Shown here: positions 35,901 to 44,963 of the stretch, piece after piece | How the letters are laid out: each line of letters starts with the position of its first letter | How positions within the stretch are numbered: the first letter of the stretch is position 1 | Source: Alphaproteobacteria bacterium | Lineage (GTDB): Bacteria; Pseudomonadota; Alphaproteobacteria; Rhodobacterales; Rhodobacteraceae | Direction: 5' to 3' | Assembly (NCBI GenBank): GCA_030425145.1 | Contig: JAUHVK010000016.1 | Coordinates: 41,002 to 105,001 of the forward strand | DNA: 64,000 nucleotides | The notes under the pieces: generated by a model | Seen by the model: only the letters and a program-made list of their open reading frames with translations | Databases searched by the model: none | Told to the model about the DNA's origin: nothing | Position numbers and translations under genes: made by a program

Positions 35901-36751
35901 GAATGCCCCCGCACGCTCTTGGATTGCGCCCACGAGTCATCACGGGTGAGAACCTCGAGACGGGCTTTCGGCTGGTCCAGTCGAGGCAAGGAATTGAGCA
36001 GCCCTCGCGTATAAGGATGCGTGGCCTCGTGCAGCTTGTCGGCGTCGCAAACCTCGACGATGCGACCCGCATACATGATCAGCACACGATCGCAGAATTC
36101 GGATACCAGGTTCAGGTCGTGGCTGATGAAAATCAGTCCCATCCCGCGTTCTTTCACAAGCCCGTCCATGATGTCGAGAACCTGCCGTTGCACCGAGACG
36201 TCAAGCGCCGATGTCGGCTCGTCCGCGATCAGGATCTGCGGGTCCGGGATCAGCATCATCGCGATCATGATCCGCTGCCCCATCCCGCCCGACATTTCGT
36301 GCGGATAGGCGCGCATCACCCGTTCGGGGTTCCGGATCGAAACCGCTTCTAGCATGGCGATGCTTTTGGCCCTGGCCTGAGCCTTTGTCGTGTCATTGTG
36401 CAGCAGGTAGGCTTCCATGATCTGGTCGCCGATCGTCATCACCGGGTTCAGCGAGAACTTGGGATCCTGCATCACCATCGAAATCTGCTGGCCGCGCACC
36501 TTTCGCATCTCGGGTTCGGACAGGTCGAGAAGGTTGCGCCCCTCGAGATTTATGTGATCGGCCTCGACAATACCCGGTTTGCGGATCAGGCGCAGAATGG
36601 CGCGCCCGGTCATCGACTTGCCCGATCCGCTTTCGCCGACGATGCCAAGCCGTTCGCGATTAAGGTTGAAAGACACCCCGCGCACGGCATCGAAGATGCC
36701 CTGACGGGTCGGGAACCGCACCCAGAGGTTTTCGACTTCGAGAAGGCTCAT
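35897..36751 (-). CDS. Dipeptide/oligopeptide-type ABC transporter ATP-binding protein (DppD-like)
   Basis: A 284-residue ATPase: Walker A GESGSGKSM with a Met in place of Thr at the last position, signature MSGGMGQRIMIAMML, Walker B ILIADEPTSALDVS, and ISHDLNLVSEFCD. The C-terminal extension (HEATHPYTRGLLNSLPRLDQ) is typical of the peptide subfamily. The changed Walker A residue and MIAMML in place of ARAL are common in DppD-type subunits. It overlaps neighbouring genes by 4 bases on both sides. Confidence 0.93.
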   Translation of the reverse strand: MSLLEVENLWVRFPTRQGIFDAVRGVSFNLNRERLGIVGESGSGKSMTGRAILRLIRKPGIVEADHINLEGRNLLDLSEPEMRKVRGQQISMVMQDPKFSLNPVMTIGDQIMEAYLLHNDTTKAQARAKSIAMLEAVSIRNPERVMRAYPHEMSGGMGQRIMIAMMLIPDPQILIADEPTSALDVSVQRQVLDIMDGLVKERGMGLIFISHDLNLVSEFCDRVLIMYAGRIVEVCDADKLHEATHPYTRGLLNSLPRLDQPKARLEVLTRDDSWAQSKSVRGHS

Positions 36752-37674
36752 TGGCCACTATCCTTCGGGTCAAGCACGTCGCGCAGCCCGTCACCCAAAA
36801 GGTTGAACGCCAGCGATACCGTGAAAATGGCAAGCCCCGGCACCGTGGCGACCCACCAGTGGTCGAGAATGAAGCGTCGGCCCTCCGAGATCATCGCACC
36901 CCACTCCGGGCTGGGCGGCTGCGCCCCGAGCCCGAGAAAGCCCAGGCCCGCTGCGGCCAGGATGATCCCTGCCATATCCAGCGTGACCCGCACGATCAGC
37001 GACGAGATGCAAAGCGGCCAGATATGCTTGGTGATGATGCGCAGCGGCCCCGCGCCCTGCAATCTGATCGCGCTGATATAGTCGGCCGATCTGATGGTCA
37101 GTGTCTCGGCTCGCGCGATCCGCGCATAGGGCGGCCAGGCGGTCAGCGAGATAGCGAGAACGGCGTTTTCGATCCCCGCCCCAAGGGCCGCAACGAAGGC
37201 CAGCGCCAGAACAAGGCGCGGAAAGGCTAGGAAAATATCGGTGATCCGCATCAGGACCGTGTCGGTCCAGCCGCCCGCATAACCTGCGACGGTGCCCACA
37301 AGCAGCCCCGCCACCGGCGCAATCAGCGCCACCAGCGCTACGATGTAAAGCGTGATCCGCGAGCCATAGATCAATCGGCTGAGGATGTCGCGCCCAAGGC
37401 TGTCGGTTCCCAGAAGGTGGTTCTCGGCACCGATCGGCAGCAGGCGGTTGGCCAGGTCTTGCTGGAAGGGATCATGCGGCGCCAGAACAGGCGCAAGCAG
37501 GGCGACCAGCAACAGGAACACCAGAATGCCCAGCCCGAACATGGCCATGGAGTTTGCCCTGAGTTTCAGCCACCCCTGATAGAGGTTGGCCAGACGGGCA
37601 TGGCGACGCGACGTGGGCGCATCTGTCAGCAGCCAGTCACGCCAGCTTTGTCCGGGGGCTGTTGCGTCGCTCAT
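36748..37674 (-). CDS. Dipeptide/oligopeptide-type ABC transporter permease (DppC-like)
   Basis: A 308-residue permease with a cytoplasmic N-terminal tail, a first TM near 40-60, the family-specific HLLGTDSLGRDILSRLIYGS and the EAA-type loop YISAIRLQGAGPLRIITKHI. It pairs with the DppB-like permease upstream. Overlapping starts and stops (ATGA) link it to both neighbours. Confidence 0.93.
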   Translation of the reverse strand: MSDATAPGQSWRDWLLTDAPTSRRHARLANLYQGWLKLRANSMAMFGLGILVFLLLVALLAPVLAPHDPFQQDLANRLLPIGAENHLLGTDSLGRDILSRLIYGSRITLYIVALVALIAPVAGLLVGTVAGYAGGWTDTVLMRITDIFLAFPRLVLALAFVAALGAGIENAVLAISLTAWPPYARIARAETLTIRSADYISAIRLQGAGPLRIITKHIWPLCISSLIVRVTLDMAGIILAAAGLGFLGLGAQPPSPEWGAMISEGRRFILDHWWVATVPGLAIFTVSLAFNLLGDGLRDVLDPKDSGQ

Positions 37675-38729
37675 TTCGACCTCGGATCAAAAACGCGGTA
37701 AAGAAGGTCCGACAGGATGTTGAGGCAGATGAAGATCAGCCCGACCACGACAGTTCCGCCCAGAACCGCGTTCATGTCGGCACTCAGAAGGGCGGTGGTG
37801 ATGTAGCTCCCGATACCCGGCCAGGAAAAGATGATCTCGGTCAGGACCGAGCCTTCCAGAAGGTTCGCATAGCTCAGTGCGATCACGGTGATCAGCTGCA
37901 CACGGATGTTCTTGAAGGCATGGCGCCAGATCACCGCACGTTCCGACAGGCCCTTGACCCGTGCCGTGGTGATGTATTCCGCCGACAATTGCTCAAGCAT
38001 AAAAGAGCGGGTCATCCGGCTGATATAGGCCAGCGAATAATATCCCAGCAAAGAGGCAGGCAGCACGATATGCGAAAACGCATTTCGGAAAACCGACCAG
38101 TCCCCGGCGATCGCGCTATCGACAAGGATCATGCCCGTACGGGTCGGCACGATGTCCTGATAAAAGATGTCCAGCCGACCGGGCCCGCCGACCCAGCCCA
38201 GGATGCCATAGAACACCAGCAATCCGATCAAACCCAGCCAGAAGATGGGCATCGAATAGCCTACCAGCGCGACCACACGTGCGATCTGGTCGATCCACGA
38301 GCCCCGATTGACGGCGGACACCACCCCCAGCGGCACGCCCAGAACAATTCCGATGAAAACCCCCAGCGTGGCCAGTTCGAGTGTAGCAGGAAAGACGCGG
38401 GCGATGTCTTCCGAGACCGGGCGTGCGTTCAGCAAAGACATGCCGAAATCACCGCGCACAACATCCCAGAAATAATACAGGAACTGGACGATCAGCGGCT
38501 TGTCCAGGCCAAGCTGTTGATAGACGGCGTCGTAGGTGGCTTGCGACGCGCGCTCTCCCACGATGGCCAGCACCGGGTCGATGGGCATTACCCGTCCGAT
38601 GATGAAGGTGACGAACAAAAGACCCAGCATCGTCACGGCAACCGAACCGAGCGTCAGCAGCGCGGTCTTGACCCAGCGTGGGAAAGGCGCCCTCCGACGC
38701 CTTTCCTGTTGTGTATCCGTAGCGGTCAT
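37671..38729 (-). CDS. Dipeptide/oligopeptide-type ABC transporter permease (DppB-like)
   Basis: A 352-residue permease with about six TM segments. Features are GEDRASQ-like periplasmic loop (VGERASQATYDAVYQQLGLD), EYITTARVKGLSERAVIWRH as coupling loop and FSWPGIGSYITTALLSADMN near the C-terminus, all DppB-type. It starts at the base before the binding-protein stop codon, so the operon is compact. Confidence 0.93.
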   Translation of the reverse strand: MTATDTQQERRRRAPFPRWVKTALLTLGSVAVTMLGLLFVTFIIGRVMPIDPVLAIVGERASQATYDAVYQQLGLDKPLIVQFLYYFWDVVRGDFGMSLLNARPVSEDIARVFPATLELATLGVFIGIVLGVPLGVVSAVNRGSWIDQIARVVALVGYSMPIFWLGLIGLLVFYGILGWVGGPGRLDIFYQDIVPTRTGMILVDSAIAGDWSVFRNAFSHIVLPASLLGYYSLAYISRMTRSFMLEQLSAEYITTARVKGLSERAVIWRHAFKNIRVQLITVIALSYANLLEGSVLTEIIFSWPGIGSYITTALLSADMNAVLGGTVVVGLIFICLNILSDLLYRVFDPRSK

Positions 38730-40331
38730 TTACTTGGTGATTGGCCAGTAAGAGACCGCAGTGGTCGCGCCACCAAGGTTCACGTTGTTGATGTTGTCGC
38801 GCTGCGCGGTCTGTTCGATCTTCTGGAACATGACGGCAAAGGGCGATGTATCGCGGAACTGTGCCTGGATATCGGCATACATCTGCGCGCGCACGTCCCG
38901 ATCGTTCTCGACCACGGCCGCAGCCACCTTTTCGGTCAGCCCGCCGGTATCCCAGCTGTTGCGCCAGGCCAGAAGACCGGTGGCATTGGCCTCGTCCGAG
39001 TTGTCGGGGTTATAGGCGAACGTACCGGCATTGGTGTGCGGGTCGGGGTAATCCGGTCCCCAGGCCCCGATATAAACGTCAAGGTTTCGCGCCCGGTATT
39101 CGCCCAGGATCTGCTTGGCGGTGCCGACGGTGATGTTCAGCTCGATCCCGACCTGAGACAACGCGTTCTGGAAGGTCTGAGCGATCTCGATCCGCTCTTG
39201 CGCTTCGCGCACACCGGCGTTCAGGACAAGACCGTCGGGGACACCCGCCTCTGCCAGCAGTTCCTTTGCCTTCTCGATGTTGAGGCTGAACGGGTTCTCA
39301 TTCACGGCACCCAGGAAGGTGCGCGGAAGGAAATTCTGGTGAATGGTATACTGCCCGTTGAGGAAGCTGTTCTGCATCCCTTCGTAATCGACAAGGTACT
39401 TCATCGCCTGCCGCACCTGCGGCTTGGACAGCTCGGGGTGCTTCTGGTTGAACGACAGGTACATCAGGCGGCCGCGCAGCTCGTCGGTGATGACCACGCC
39501 GTCGGCGTCACGAACACCGGCGATGTCCTCGGGGTTGAGGTTGCGCGCCATGTCGATATCTCCGCGCTCGAGCAGCAGGCGCTGGCTGGCGCTTTCCTGC
39601 ACGTGGCGCACGATCACCCGCTCCATTGCCGGCGCCCCGAGATAGAAATCCGGGTTCGACTGAAGGGTCACGCTTTCATTCGGCTTCCAGCTGACCAGCT
39701 TGTAGGCCCCGGACCCCGCCGAGTTCGTCTTGAGCCATGTGTTGCCCATGTCGCCATCGACTTCGTTCGCCATGACGGTTTGCTTGTCGACGATCCCGCC
39801 GATCGTGGCCGTCAGACAGTTCAGCACGAAAGAGGTCGCATAGGGCTTGTCGGTCTTGATGGTAACGGTGTTGCCATCGGCCACGATGGTTTCGCTGACA
39901 TTGTCGGCGGTAAAACCGAACTGGGTCAGGATGAACGAGGGCGTTTTCTCGAGGATCACAGCCCGGCGCAACGAGAATTCGACATCCTCTGCCGTGACTG
40001 GATTACCGGAATGGAAGGTCAGACCATCGCGGATCGTGAAGGTAATGGTCGTGCCGTCATCCGAAACGCTCCAGCTTTCGGCGACTTCGGGCTGATAGCC
40101 CGCATCCAGGTTCATCGGGTCGAAATTGACCAGCTTCTGATAGATGTTGCGGCTGACATCCGAGCCTGCGAATTCAAAGCTTTCAGCGGGATCGAGCGTT
40201 GTGATGTCGTCGATCCGGTTGGCGATCACCAGCATGTTGGGCGGTGTTTCGGCGATAGCGGCGGGCGCCCCGGCCAATGCAACGGCAAGGCCTAGTGCCG
40301 CCCCACCCATGAGTCTTGTCAAACAATTCAT
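38730..40331 (-). CDS. Dipeptide/oligopeptide-type ABC transporter substrate-binding protein
   Basis: A 533-residue family 5 binding protein. The start at the second of two adjacent ATGs (40331) follows GAGAGG at good spacing. A signal peptide ends near AIAE. Mature features are DDITTLDPAESFEFAGSDVS, VNFDPMNLDAGYQPEVAESW, the family motif GLTFHSGNPVTAEDVEFSLR, and LDVYIGAWGPDYPDPHTNAG in the C-terminal lobe. The ligand may be a di- or tripeptide, consistent with the dipeptidase gene just upstream. Confidence 0.93.
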   Translation of the reverse strand: MNCLTRLMGGAALGLAVALAGAPAAIAETPPNMLVIANRIDDITTLDPAESFEFAGSDVSRNIYQKLVNFDPMNLDAGYQPEVAESWSVSDDGTTITFTIRDGLTFHSGNPVTAEDVEFSLRRAVILEKTPSFILTQFGFTADNVSETIVADGNTVTIKTDKPYATSFVLNCLTATIGGIVDKQTVMANEVDGDMGNTWLKTNSAGSGAYKLVSWKPNESVTLQSNPDFYLGAPAMERVIVRHVQESASQRLLLERGDIDMARNLNPEDIAGVRDADGVVITDELRGRLMYLSFNQKHPELSKPQVRQAMKYLVDYEGMQNSFLNGQYTIHQNFLPRTFLGAVNENPFSLNIEKAKELLAEAGVPDGLVLNAGVREAQERIEIAQTFQNALSQVGIELNITVGTAKQILGEYRARNLDVYIGAWGPDYPDPHTNAGTFAYNPDNSDEANATGLLAWRNSWDTGGLTEKVAAAVVENDRDVRAQMYADIQAQFRDTSPFAVMFQKIEQTAQRDNINNVNLGGATTAVSYWPITK

Positions 40332-40378
40332 CATTTTTCCTCTCTGTTGTCGTTGTCGCACGCTTTGCCGCGCGGGGG

Positions 40379-41437
40379 TCAGGACCCCCAGGTCTTTTCC
40401 AGAACCCGCATCCAGTTTCCGTGGCACAGTTTCTCGATGAGGGTCTCATCGTATCCGTGCTCTGCCATCGCCTGTAGAAGTTTCGGAAGCGCCGACACAT
40501 CGGTCAGAGCCTCCGGAACAACCGCCCCATCGTAATCCGAGCCAAGGCCGACCCGGTCTTCGCCCAGAATGCCGATCAGGTGATCCAGATGTCTGAGCAT
40601 TTGTGCAATTGGCACATCGGCCAGCATCTTGCCGTCTTCGCGCAGGAATGCCACCGCGAAATTCAGTCCGACCATGCCATCGCTTTCCGCGATGGCGCGC
40701 AACTGGTCATCGGTCAGGTTGCGCGAATGCGGCGTTATGGCATGGGCGTTTGAATGCGTGGCCACCAGCGGCGCCGGGGAATGGCGTGCCACGTCCCAGA
40801 AGCCGGCTTCGTTAAGGTGCGAAAGGTCGACCATGATATTCAACGCATTGCAACGCCGGATGAGGGCAAGCCCGTGATCGGTCAGGCCATCGCCGATATC
40901 TGGCGTAGACGGGAACCGAAACGGCACCCCTTCGCCGAAGATCGTCGGGCGGCTCCAGACCGGGCCGATCGAGCGCAGGCCGGCCGCATGCAGCACATCG
41001 AGCATGTGCAGGTCGGCGTCGATCGCTTCGGCGCCTTCAACATGAAAGATCGCCGCCAGCTTTCCCTCTTGGAAGGCCGCTCTTATGTCGGCCACGCTTT
41101 TGCATATGTTAAGGGCCCCGAGGCGTTCGAGCTCGCGCAGAATGGCAATCTGCGAGGCCACCACCGACAATGCGTCGCTACAATCGATCGGCTCTGGCAG
41201 CGGAAGGTCATAAGAGTCCTTCGTCATTTCCTGGAACTTCAGATCCGGATCGCTTGGCGAAGGCACGAAAACCGCAAAGAACCCACCACCGAAGCCGCCT
41301 GCCCGGCTCTTGTTCAGGTCGATAGCGCCATCACGTCCTTTCAGGAAGGCGTCGGCCCCTGCCACCCCGCCCGAGCGATAGAGCTGCAAAAGGACATCGT
41401 TATGGCCATCAAAAACCAATGGGCTGAGACTGGACAC
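40379..41437 (-). CDS. M19 family membrane-type dipeptidase
   Basis: A 352-residue zinc dipeptidase of the renal dipeptidase family. Metal ligands are visible: DGHND near the N-terminus (His, Asp), HVEGAEA (Glu), DLSHLN (His), THSNAHAI (His) and GLGSDYDG (Asp). The N-terminus is uncertain: the GTG at 41437 gives a family-like start ahead of the metal motif, while a TTG at 41488 would add 17 residues. It is 47 bases upstream of the binding-protein gene. The operon thus couples peptide import with hydrolysis of dipeptides (possibly with D-residues, as the family accepts). Confidence 0.88.
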   Translation of the reverse strand: MSSLSPLVFDGHNDVLLQLYRSGGVAGADAFLKGRDGAIDLNKSRAGGFGGGFFAVFVPSPSDPDLKFQEMTKDSYDLPLPEPIDCSDALSVVASQIAILRELERLGALNICKSVADIRAAFQEGKLAAIFHVEGAEAIDADLHMLDVLHAAGLRSIGPVWSRPTIFGEGVPFRFPSTPDIGDGLTDHGLALIRRCNALNIMVDLSHLNEAGFWDVARHSPAPLVATHSNAHAITPHSRNLTDDQLRAIAESDGMVGLNFAVAFLREDGKMLADVPIAQMLRHLDHLIGILGEDRVGLGSDYDGAVVPEALTDVSALPKLLQAMAEHGYDETLIEKLCHGNWMRVLEKTWGS

Positions 41438-41499
41438 GTACTGGATCTTTCGAATTTTGATGAGTGTAGCAAAGAAAAAGGTATTCAAAGACGGAAAGT

Positions 41500-41518
41500 G
41501 TATGAGTTAAAGTCATAC
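41500..41518 (+). promoter_or_regulatory. Candidate LysR operator between dipeptidase and LysR genes
   Basis: A perfect inverted repeat GTATGA-N7-TCATAC in the 96-base divergent gap, flanked by an outer pair AGGTAT (41479-41484) and ATACCT (41515-41520). The T-N11-A style dyad fits a LysR site. Binding is inferred. Confidence 0.5.
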
Positions 41519-41533
41519 CTCTATACATCGGGC

Positions 41534-42454
41534 ATGATACGGATGAGCAAAACCAGAAACTGGCACTCGATCCCTGAATACAATGCGTTCCGCGCTGTCA
41601 TGTTGGCGGGCACCACAACGGCCGCCGCGCATCAGCTCGGTCTTTCGCAATCCGCGATCAGCCGTTCGATTGCCAACCTCGAGGCCAAGATCGGAGATAT
41701 CCTGTTCGAGCGCGATGCCGGTCGTTTGATCCCCACCCAGGCCGCCGTGCGCCTTAATCGAAGACTCGATCCGCTATTCGACGCGCTGCGCCGTATCGAT
41801 GGCCCGACCGAACCTGTGCGGGAAACCCTTCGGCTGATTGCACCTCCTACCTATTCGCACCGGTTCATGGTGTCCCTGATCAGCAGCTTCCTGAAGATGA
41901 ACCCCGAGTTCTTCGTCAGTTTCGAGGTTAACACGTCGGACGAGGTCACGCGCGGCGTTCTGGAGGATCGTTTCGACCTGGGTGTGATCGGGGTCGAGAT
42001 CAAAAGGGCCGACTTGAAGCTCTTGCCCTATCGAAAATCCATGGCCGTTTGCGTGATGGCTCCGGATCACCCGCTGGCCAACCGCACAGAAATCCTGCCT
42101 GCTGATCTTCACGGCGTGGATATGGTCGCCCTGTCGTTTCGCCACGAAAGACGCGGCCAGCTGGATCGCCTGTTGCACCAGTCCCGGTCAGAGCCCCATC
42201 TCGTCGCCGAGGTGTCGACATCCTTCGCAGCAGCTGACCTCGCCAAGGAAAAGGTCGGGCTGGCCGTGATCAACCCGTTCCCGCTATATCACTACCGCTC
42301 GGACGACCTGGCATTCGTACCGTTTCGCTCACCCATTCTTTACCAAAGCTATTTCGTCACCTCGAACGCCCGACCGGTGCCGCGCATTGCGCGTGCGTTC
42401 ATGCGTCACCTTCGCCTGCACGCGCCGACAGATCCGTTTTCGGAAAAAGCATGA
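41534..42454 (+). CDS. LysR-family transcriptional regulator of the dipeptide operon
   Basis: A 306-residue LysR protein (303 if translation begins at the ATG at 41543). The helix-turn-helix is FRAVMLAGTTTAAAHQLGLS, then QSAISRSIANLEAKIGDILF. The effector domain is complete (RLIAPPTYSHRFMVSLISSF onward). The reading frame is open for 780 bases upstream, but that is antisense to the dipeptidase and not coding. It is divergent from the dipeptidase/transporter operon, which it presumably controls. Confidence 0.85.
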   Translation: MIRMSKTRNWHSIPEYNAFRAVMLAGTTTAAAHQLGLSQSAISRSIANLEAKIGDILFERDAGRLIPTQAAVRLNRRLDPLFDALRRIDGPTEPVRETLRLIAPPTYSHRFMVSLISSFLKMNPEFFVSFEVNTSDEVTRGVLEDRFDLGVIGVEIKRADLKLLPYRKSMAVCVMAPDHPLANRTEILPADLHGVDMVALSFRHERRGQLDRLLHQSRSEPHLVAEVSTSFAAADLAKEKVGLAVINPFPLYHYRSDDLAFVPFRSPILYQSYFVTSNARPVPRIARAFMRHLRLHAPTDPFSEKA

Positions 42455-42510
42455 GCCGCGTGCACGAGCGACCCGACAGCGCCTCGCCGAACGTGTCGGT
42501 ACAGCGTCGC

Positions 42511-42972
42511 TCAAAACCGGAGTTTCATGCCGTTATGGCTCGCGACAAAACCCAGTCTCTCGTAGAAGCGAAGCGCATCTTTGCGGGTCTTGTCGGTTGT
42601 CAGCTGAACAAGGCCGCAACCGCGTTCCTGGCATTTCCCGATAGCCCAACGGAAGAACTCTTCGCCTATCCCCTGCCCGCGCAGTCGTGATGCAACGCGC
42701 ACGCTTTCAAGCTGACCGCGCCACGCGCCCTTTCGGGACAGACCGGGAATGAATGTGATCTGCATGCAGCCGATAACCTCGCCTTCGTCCTCGGCGACGG
42801 CCATAAACTGGTTCGGATCCTCCGAGATCGCCTCGAAGGCCGCTACATATTCCGGCGCGACGGTCGGAGCAGCGCTTTCCCGCCCCATGCCCAGGCTGTC
42901 CTCGGCAATCAACGCGACGATGGCCTCAAGATCCGAGAGTTGAGCCCGCCTGAAACGCACGTTCCGATGCAT
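42511..42972 (-). CDS. GNAT-family N-acetyltransferase
   Basis: A 153-residue acetyltransferase. The acetyl-CoA site is VRVASRLRGQGIGEEFFRWA, followed by the C-terminal GNAT part TTDKTRKDALRFYERLGFVA. The start at 42972 follows GGGAGAG and an N-terminus of usual type (MHRNVRFRRAQLSDLEAIVA). It resembles the ElaA/aminoglycoside-like GNATs with unknown substrate. It converges with the LysR gene. Confidence 0.85.
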   Translation of the reverse strand: MHRNVRFRRAQLSDLEAIVALIAEDSLGMGRESAAPTVAPEYVAAFEAISEDPNQFMAVAEDEGEVIGCMQITFIPGLSRKGAWRGQLESVRVASRLRGQGIGEEFFRWAIGKCQERGCGLVQLTTDKTRKDALRFYERLGFVASHNGMKLRF

Positions 42973-43146
42973 TCGTACTCTCCCAGTTTGTTCGTCACTC
43001 TTGATCGCAAATGACAGGTTTTTGCCAATACTCTCAAAGCCGAAACGAGATTTCATGTGTCGTCGCGCTCGCGCCCTCTCTGCGACACAGGAAGGCGAAA
43101 ATCAGACAGATGGTTCCGTGCCCAGTATTTCCTGCTCCGCAGGCCT

Positions 43147-43386
43147 TCAGAATGCGTTGAAGGCCAGCGTCGGAAGAGACCGCTCGATCCCTTCGATGTC
43201 GAGCAGCGTATCGTTGATGAACTTGCCGACATCCTGACCCTTCGGAATATACATCTTGAGCAACAGGTCTTATTCGCCGCTGGTCGAGAACAGCTCGGAA
43301 TGAACCTCGCGCAGGACGATTTCCTCGGCCACCTTGTAAGTCGTGCCGTGTTTGCAGCGCAATTGAACGATAACGCAGGTGGTCAT
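43147..43386 (-). pseudogene. Lrp/AsnC ligand-binding-domain protein interrupted by one stop codon
   Basis: Reading from the ATG at 43386 gives MTTCVIVQLRCKHGTTYKVA and onward a stand-alone AsnC/Lrp effector domain (RAM) protein of 79 residues. At codon 39 (43270-43272) a TAA interrupts an otherwise continuous frame: ...HSELFSTSGE, stop, DLLLKMYIPKGQDVGKF... to FNAF. Family members have a tyrosine here, so one base change (TAT/TAC to TAA) explains it. Without this stop the gene would be normal length with no other damage. It may be a recent loss, an unusual read-through gene or a sequencing error. Confidence 0.85.
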
Positions 43387-43605
43387 GGCTCGCCCCAGTT
43401 CAGGAAAATCTGACGCGCAGACTGGCACGGGGCCGGGCCATAGGCAATCCCACTATTGGGCAGGTTCTCAACCCGGGGGCGTGCAAAGCATTGGCTAAAA
43501 TGCAATTTCGGAAGAGAGAGAGCCCCGCACATGTCCGTCGTCGGGGATTTTGGGACAGATGGCGGCGTGATCCAAGAGAGGGCCTGGCACATCTGGTTTG
43601 TCTGA

Positions 43606-44586
43606 TTATGCGGCGGATTTGCGGTGAAGCAAGCGTCGCGTTTCGATGGTCTTTCGTTTGATCCTTTCTCGTTGTTTCAGAATGGTCTGGCCGCGTCCGA
43701 AGTAGACATCGGCCGGGGTGAGGTTTCGCAGGCTCTCGTGATAGCGCCGGTGGTTGTAGTGATCGACAAAGGCATCGATCTGTTGCCTGAGATCACCTGG
43801 CAGATAGTAGTTTTCCAGCAGGATGCGGTTCTTCAAGGTCTGGTGCCATCGCTCGATCTTACCCTGGGTCTGCGGGTGATATGGTGCGCCCCGGACATTG
43901 TCCATCTGCTGATCTTCCAGCCAATCGGCCAGTTCACCAGAGATGTAACTGGCGCCATTGTCAGACAGTAGGCGCGGCTTATGAACGACTGTCGCCTGAT
44001 CACACCCTGAAGCCTGCAGCGCCAAGTCCAGCGTGGCGGTCACGTCTACTGTTTTCATCGCCGTGCAGAGCTTCCGGGCGATGATGTAACGGCTGTAATC
44101 GTCGAGGATCGTGCTGAGATAGAACCAGCCCCAGCCGATGACCTTCAGATAGGTGAAGTCGGTTTGCCAGAGCTGGTTCGGCCGCGTTGTCTTGTCTTTG
44201 AACTCGTCCGCCGCCGACAGAACCACATAGGCCGGGTTGGTGATCAGGTCGTAGGACTTGAGGATGCGATAGACCGAAGCCTCTGACACAAAGTACTTTT
44301 CTGCGTCGGTGAATCGCACGGCCAGTTCGCGGGGCGACAGCTCGCTTTCCTTCAGGGCCAAATCCTTGATCTTCTCTCGAACCGGCTCGGGAATGCGGTT
44401 CCAGACCCGTGATGGCTTGGGACTGCGGTCCTCAAGCGCCTCGGGGCCGCCAGCCAGATATCGGTCATACCAGCGATAGAAAGTAGTCTTCGGGATGCCT
44501 GACGTCTCCAAAGTGCGCTTGGTCGGGAGATGCGAACCTTCGACGAGGCGGAAGATCTCCAGCTTTTCAGATGCAGGATACCTCAT
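43606..44586 (-). CDS. IS3-family transposase, OrfB (DDE domain)
   Basis: A 326-residue transposase. An N-terminal helix-turn-helix (TLETSGIPKTTFYRWYDRYL) is followed by the rve/DDE core: first Asp in QLWQTDFTYLK, second Asp in LLSDNGASYISGEL, Glu in QTQGKIERWHQTLKN. All three catalytic acids are present, so the enzyme may be active. It begins within the stop of orfA (ATGA), consistent with coupled translation or a frameshift giving the fused OrfAB. Confidence 0.92.
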   Translation of the reverse strand: MRYPASEKLEIFRLVEGSHLPTKRTLETSGIPKTTFYRWYDRYLAGGPEALEDRSPKPSRVWNRIPEPVREKIKDLALKESELSPRELAVRFTDAEKYFVSEASVYRILKSYDLITNPAYVVLSAADEFKDKTTRPNQLWQTDFTYLKVIGWGWFYLSTILDDYSRYIIARKLCTAMKTVDVTATLDLALQASGCDQATVVHKPRLLSDNGASYISGELADWLEDQQMDNVRGAPYHPQTQGKIERWHQTLKNRILLENYYLPGDLRQQIDAFVDHYNHRRYHESLRNLTPADVYFGRGQTILKQRERIKRKTIETRRLLHRKSAA

Positions 44587-44963
44587 TCGTCGTCGTCCCC
44601 ATCCGCGATCATGCTTTTTTTGAGCAACCGCAGTTCAAGAGCCTGTTCGGCAACCACTTCCTTCAGATCGCGTGCCTCGCGGCGCAGATCTTTGACCTCG
44701 GTCAATGTCGCCGCACGGGCTGTGTCGCCTGCCAGACGTTTCTTGCCGGCTTCCAGGAATTCCTTGAACCAACTGTAGTAGAGGCTCTGTGCAATGCCTT
44801 CACGGCGGCACAGCTCCGCGATGCTGTCTTCGCCCTTCAGCCCGTCCAGAACGATCCTGATCTTCTCTCCTGCAGAATACTGTTTGCGGGTCGCGCCACG
44901 GATGTCTTTGACGACCTTCTCGCCGTGGCTCCTAAGTGTTCCGGGTTTCTGTCTCATCTCCAT
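44583..44963 (-). CDS. IS3-family transposase, OrfA (DNA-binding)
   Basis: A 126-residue helix-turn-helix protein (TRKQYSAGEKIRIVLDGLKG, then SIAELCRREGIAQSLYYSWF, then KEFLEAGKKRL), followed by a leucine-rich coiled coil (EVKDLRREARDLKEVVAEQA) that dimerises IS3 proteins. It binds the terminal inverted repeats. Confidence 0.92.
   Translation of the reverse strand: MEMRQKPGTLRSHGEKVVKDIRGATRKQYSAGEKIRIVLDGLKGEDSIAELCRREGIAQSLYYSWFKEFLEAGKKRLAGDTARAATLTEVKDLRREARDLKEVVAEQALELRLLKKSMIADGDDDE

Noticed and set aside
37662..40295. An 877-residue open frame on the plus strand
   Set aside because: It is antisense to a coherent permease and binding-protein gene pair with overlapping cistrons, has no domain, and is a by-product of high GC content.
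40754..41533. N-terminal extension of the LysR protein at 41534
   Set aside because: The upstream open part is antisense to the M19 dipeptidase and has no LysR-like features; the LysR domain begins right after 41543.
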